Source: Ricordea florida (lineage: Eukaryota > Cnidaria > Anthozoa > Corallimorpharia > Ricordeidae). Taken from it: a stretch of 64,000 nt of DNA. The notes beneath the pieces are model-generated. The model searched no databases. It saw only the letters and a list, made by a program, of their open reading frames with translations, and had not been told where the DNA came from. Below are positions 63,001 to 64,000 of the stretch, piece after piece. Numbering within the stretch: the first letter of the stretch is position 1; the number at the start of each line of letters is the position of its first letter. Where the stretch lies: the NCBI GenBank assembly GCA_949710005.1, contig OX453281.1:24523862-24587861 (forward strand), in the 5' to 3' direction. A program made the translations under genes and the position numbers.

Positions 63001-64000
63001 TGCCGACGCATCAAATACAATCCTCAGTTTGGTTGTCTCTGCTGATTCCCTCTTTACTCCTTTGTGTGGAATGTAAAATTCCCTACTGGTCGCCACATCT
63101 GTAACTCTTTCAACTATCCCATCAGCCAACTGCTCTTGTATGATTTCATCGTACTTGTCTAACATCCCCGGTTCTCTCTGTAACTTCTTTAGCAAACCTT
63201 CAAGTCTTCTTTTGCTCCCACGTTCATTCTTGAGCAGGGGAGCGTGTCCCACCTTCCACAGTAATCCTGTTTGATACCATCCTTCCTCACTCCGTTGTAA
63301 CTGTTGGCTGAACTCATCAAAGACGTCCTGTTGGTCTTCTTCCGCCCTATCCTCAAGCCCCAACACATCTAAACTGCAGAGTTGCTGGTAGTCTGCTGTG
63401 GATGTCCTTGTAAAGTAAACATTTGAGAGTACGCTTTCCTCTCCTGTAGACATCATGGTCCACCCTAGCTTGGTGAGCTCGGCAATTGGTTCGGATGGTT
63501 GTCCAATCTTTGGCTTGGTCTCCGTCTTTATTCTTGAGTACTCACTAGCTCCAAGGATTACATGGATGGGCAACTCACTCTTCTTGTCGTCATCGTTCAT
63601 GACCACTCCTTGTAGATGACAATATTTTCTGATCAGATCTTCATAATTCGGATTGGGGACAGTGAGCAAAAGACCTTTGTCAACCTTGCTGACCCTCGTT
63701 GTCATCTCAAACTTCCCATCAACACTGCCAACCTTAACAGAATAGCTCTGGACCTTCTGGACTGTTGAGCAAAGCATCATTTCAATCTGTCTATGTTCGA
63801 CGTGGAAAGGTCGTTTATTCAAACGAGCAACAAGGGCTGCTGATGCATAGGAACTTCCAGAACCTGTATCTAGTAAAGCCCTGCATTTGATACCATCAAC
63901 CACTACAACCACCACTGGGTAAATGACAGATCCTTCACCAGTTGCTAACATCATTTGATTGTTGCTATGCTGTTTATCACAAATGGATGTGTGATGCCTG
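60031..64000 (-). CDS. BEL/Pao retrotransposon polyprotein (partial, gag off window)
   Basis: The frame is open from the right edge to the stop at 60,031, over 1,320 codons; the ATG at 63,954 is internal, since upstream codons include a zinc-knuckle-like HHTSIC. Domains in order from that Met: aspartic protease (LLDTGSGSSYAS, about residue 28), reverse transcriptase (YVDDVITGG, about 435), RNase H (FGDTSGSGISAVAYA, about 620), integrase with the zinc-binding HCFGCKKFH part (about 940) and the catalytic core (GVDFAGPI, YSDNGRSF, APWWGGQFERL). The domain order and these blocks are typical of BEL/Pao LTR retrotransposons. No stops or frameshifts are visible, so insertion may be recent. It copies itself via RNA and is unrelated to the host genes here. 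Confidence 0.93.
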   Translation of the reverse strand, partial: RHHTSICDKQHSNNQMMLATGEGSVIYPVVVVVVDGIKCRALLDTGSGSSYASAALVARLNKRPFHVEHRQIEMMLCSTVQKVQSYSVKVGSVDGKFEMTTRVSKVDKGLLLTVPNPNYEDLIRKYCHLQGVVMNDDDKKSELPIHVILGASEYSRIKTETKPKIGQPSEPIAELTKLGWTMMSTGEESVLSNVYFTRTSTADYQQLCSLDVLGLEDRAEEDQQDVFDEFSQQLQRSEEGWYQTGLLWKVGHAPLLKNERGSKRRLEGLLKKLQREPGMLDKYDEIIQEQLADGIVERVTDVATSREFYIPHKGVKRESAETTKLRIVFDASAKPGEEKPSLNECLESGPPLQNLLWDVLVRNRFKPVALAGDIKQAFLQVRIRAEDRDALRFHWIKDKDPSAIEVLRFTRALFGLVQSPFLLAATLKLHLESLREKYPEEIEEILRSLYVDDVITGGSTTAEVQELKKTIVSVFGEAKFTMHKWNSNVSQLESEIISVEEQPTFAKQQLGVKEGESKLLGLPWNKSDDSIAVKFPEEPIDVTKRGILRFLAAVYDPLGLASPATLVGKFLYREVCDLRLPWDEKVSDKIGQEWFKFVRSLPSMIEVPRSLPRFKEPTEGVELHVFGDTSGSGISAVAYAVIQQASGLSQGLIAAKSRLAKKNLTIPRLELVAAHMAANLAENVRKALSDQPIKSVYGWSDSKVALHWIKGGGSYKQFVANRVRKINAKDFIEWRHVDTKRNPADVGSRGCKAGHLSSLWLPGPEWLPNREEWPEEIVTNPSKETEAEAKLTKEIFAVAVEPKDDLDELLEKHVFWQVVRVTGWVGRFSQNCRSKKLYRIRGPLTTAETDRAVKWWIRREQGRYSVTEKFQEDQQRLNLQKNDEGIYVCKGRIQGVYPVYLPPRVTLSEKIVQDAHIMTLHGGVGQTMVLVRQKYWIPRLRQLTKNVINHCFGCKKFHVTRFPKPKPADLPVDRTDGSYPFQVIGVDFAGPIAYKASKKKQGKAHLLLFACSLTRAVHLELLTDQTTESFIKCLKRFIARRGRPRKIYSDNGRSFVAASKWLKSIMRDEMTQDYLAHHNMLWQFNLARAPWWGGQFERLIGIVKQAFYKVIGRANLTFSELEEVFLDVEVAVNNRPLTYVEDDVEFPVLTPAVMMYGESYVLPEEDVDLLEDVELRKRARYLRRCKDVLWSRWSAEYVRSLRERHNLKHKSKEPTLEVGDVVLIQNEERNRGKWNIGIVTKLIKGSDGVLRGARLRAGKSYLERAIQQLCPMELSCDVTHTESNQVVQLNPRAREFASRQAAIAAIERIRGIAEEEKANELS

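Overview
The window is eukaryotic, intron-rich nuclear DNA from an animal, most likely an anthozoan cnidarian such as a stony coral. This rests on the gene set (metazoan FPGS, an ANK-LRR-Roc-COR-kinase ROCO protein and a DECD-box UAP56/DDX39 helicase), conventional GT-AG introns, moderate-to-low GC, and a dense load of MITEs, foldback elements, tRNA-derived SINEs and a BEL/Pao retrotransposon. Species assignment is inference. No bacterial operons, CRISPR arrays or rRNA genes were seen.

Layout. (1) 961-11,099, minus: nine exons of folylpolyglutamate synthase (FPGS); the 3' end lies beyond the left edge. (2) 12,774-36,148, plus: a LRRK1-like ROCO kinase in seven recognisable exons, divergent from FPGS. 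Its introns hold most of the mobile DNA: a 2.0 kb TIR element with a 5-bp target duplication, a nested RING plus cysteine-protease gene at about 19.0-22.0 kb inside imperfect inverted repeats, several foldback families, two tandem arrays and a 1.1 kb palindrome. (3) 37,410-44,110, minus: DDX39/UAP56, complete in eight coding exons (429 codons plus stop). (4) 44,558-49,891, plus: a membrane-anchored class-V PLP enzyme of the isopenicillin-N-epimerase/cysteine-desulfurase-like fold, complete in five exons (477 codons plus stop), divergent from DDX39 across 447 bp. (5) 49,892-58,475: intergenic, with MITEs and palindromes and no convincing host gene. (6) 58,476-59,441: remains of a probable PIF/Harbinger element, with an intact Myb/SANT-like trihelix gene on the minus strand and a lone first exon on the plus strand. 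(7) 59,744-64,000, minus: a BEL/Pao retrotransposon with an intact pol frame running off the right edge and a 168-bp 3' LTR.

The host genes do not form a functional cluster: folate retention, ROCO signalling, mRNA export/splicing and a PLP enzyme. What links them is architecture, namely two head-to-head gene pairs (FPGS/LRRK and DDX39/PLP) and introns colonised by the same short element families, some present as inverted copies several kilobases apart. The least expected item is the nested locus at about 18.6-23.1 kb. It resembles a DNA transposon with two converging genes, one encoding a RING-H2-like finger followed by a predicted papain-fold protease with a Gln/Cys/Asp-x-His arrangement.

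Exon borders were read by eye from splice consensus, reading phase and family knowledge; none was tested by alignment or transcript data.
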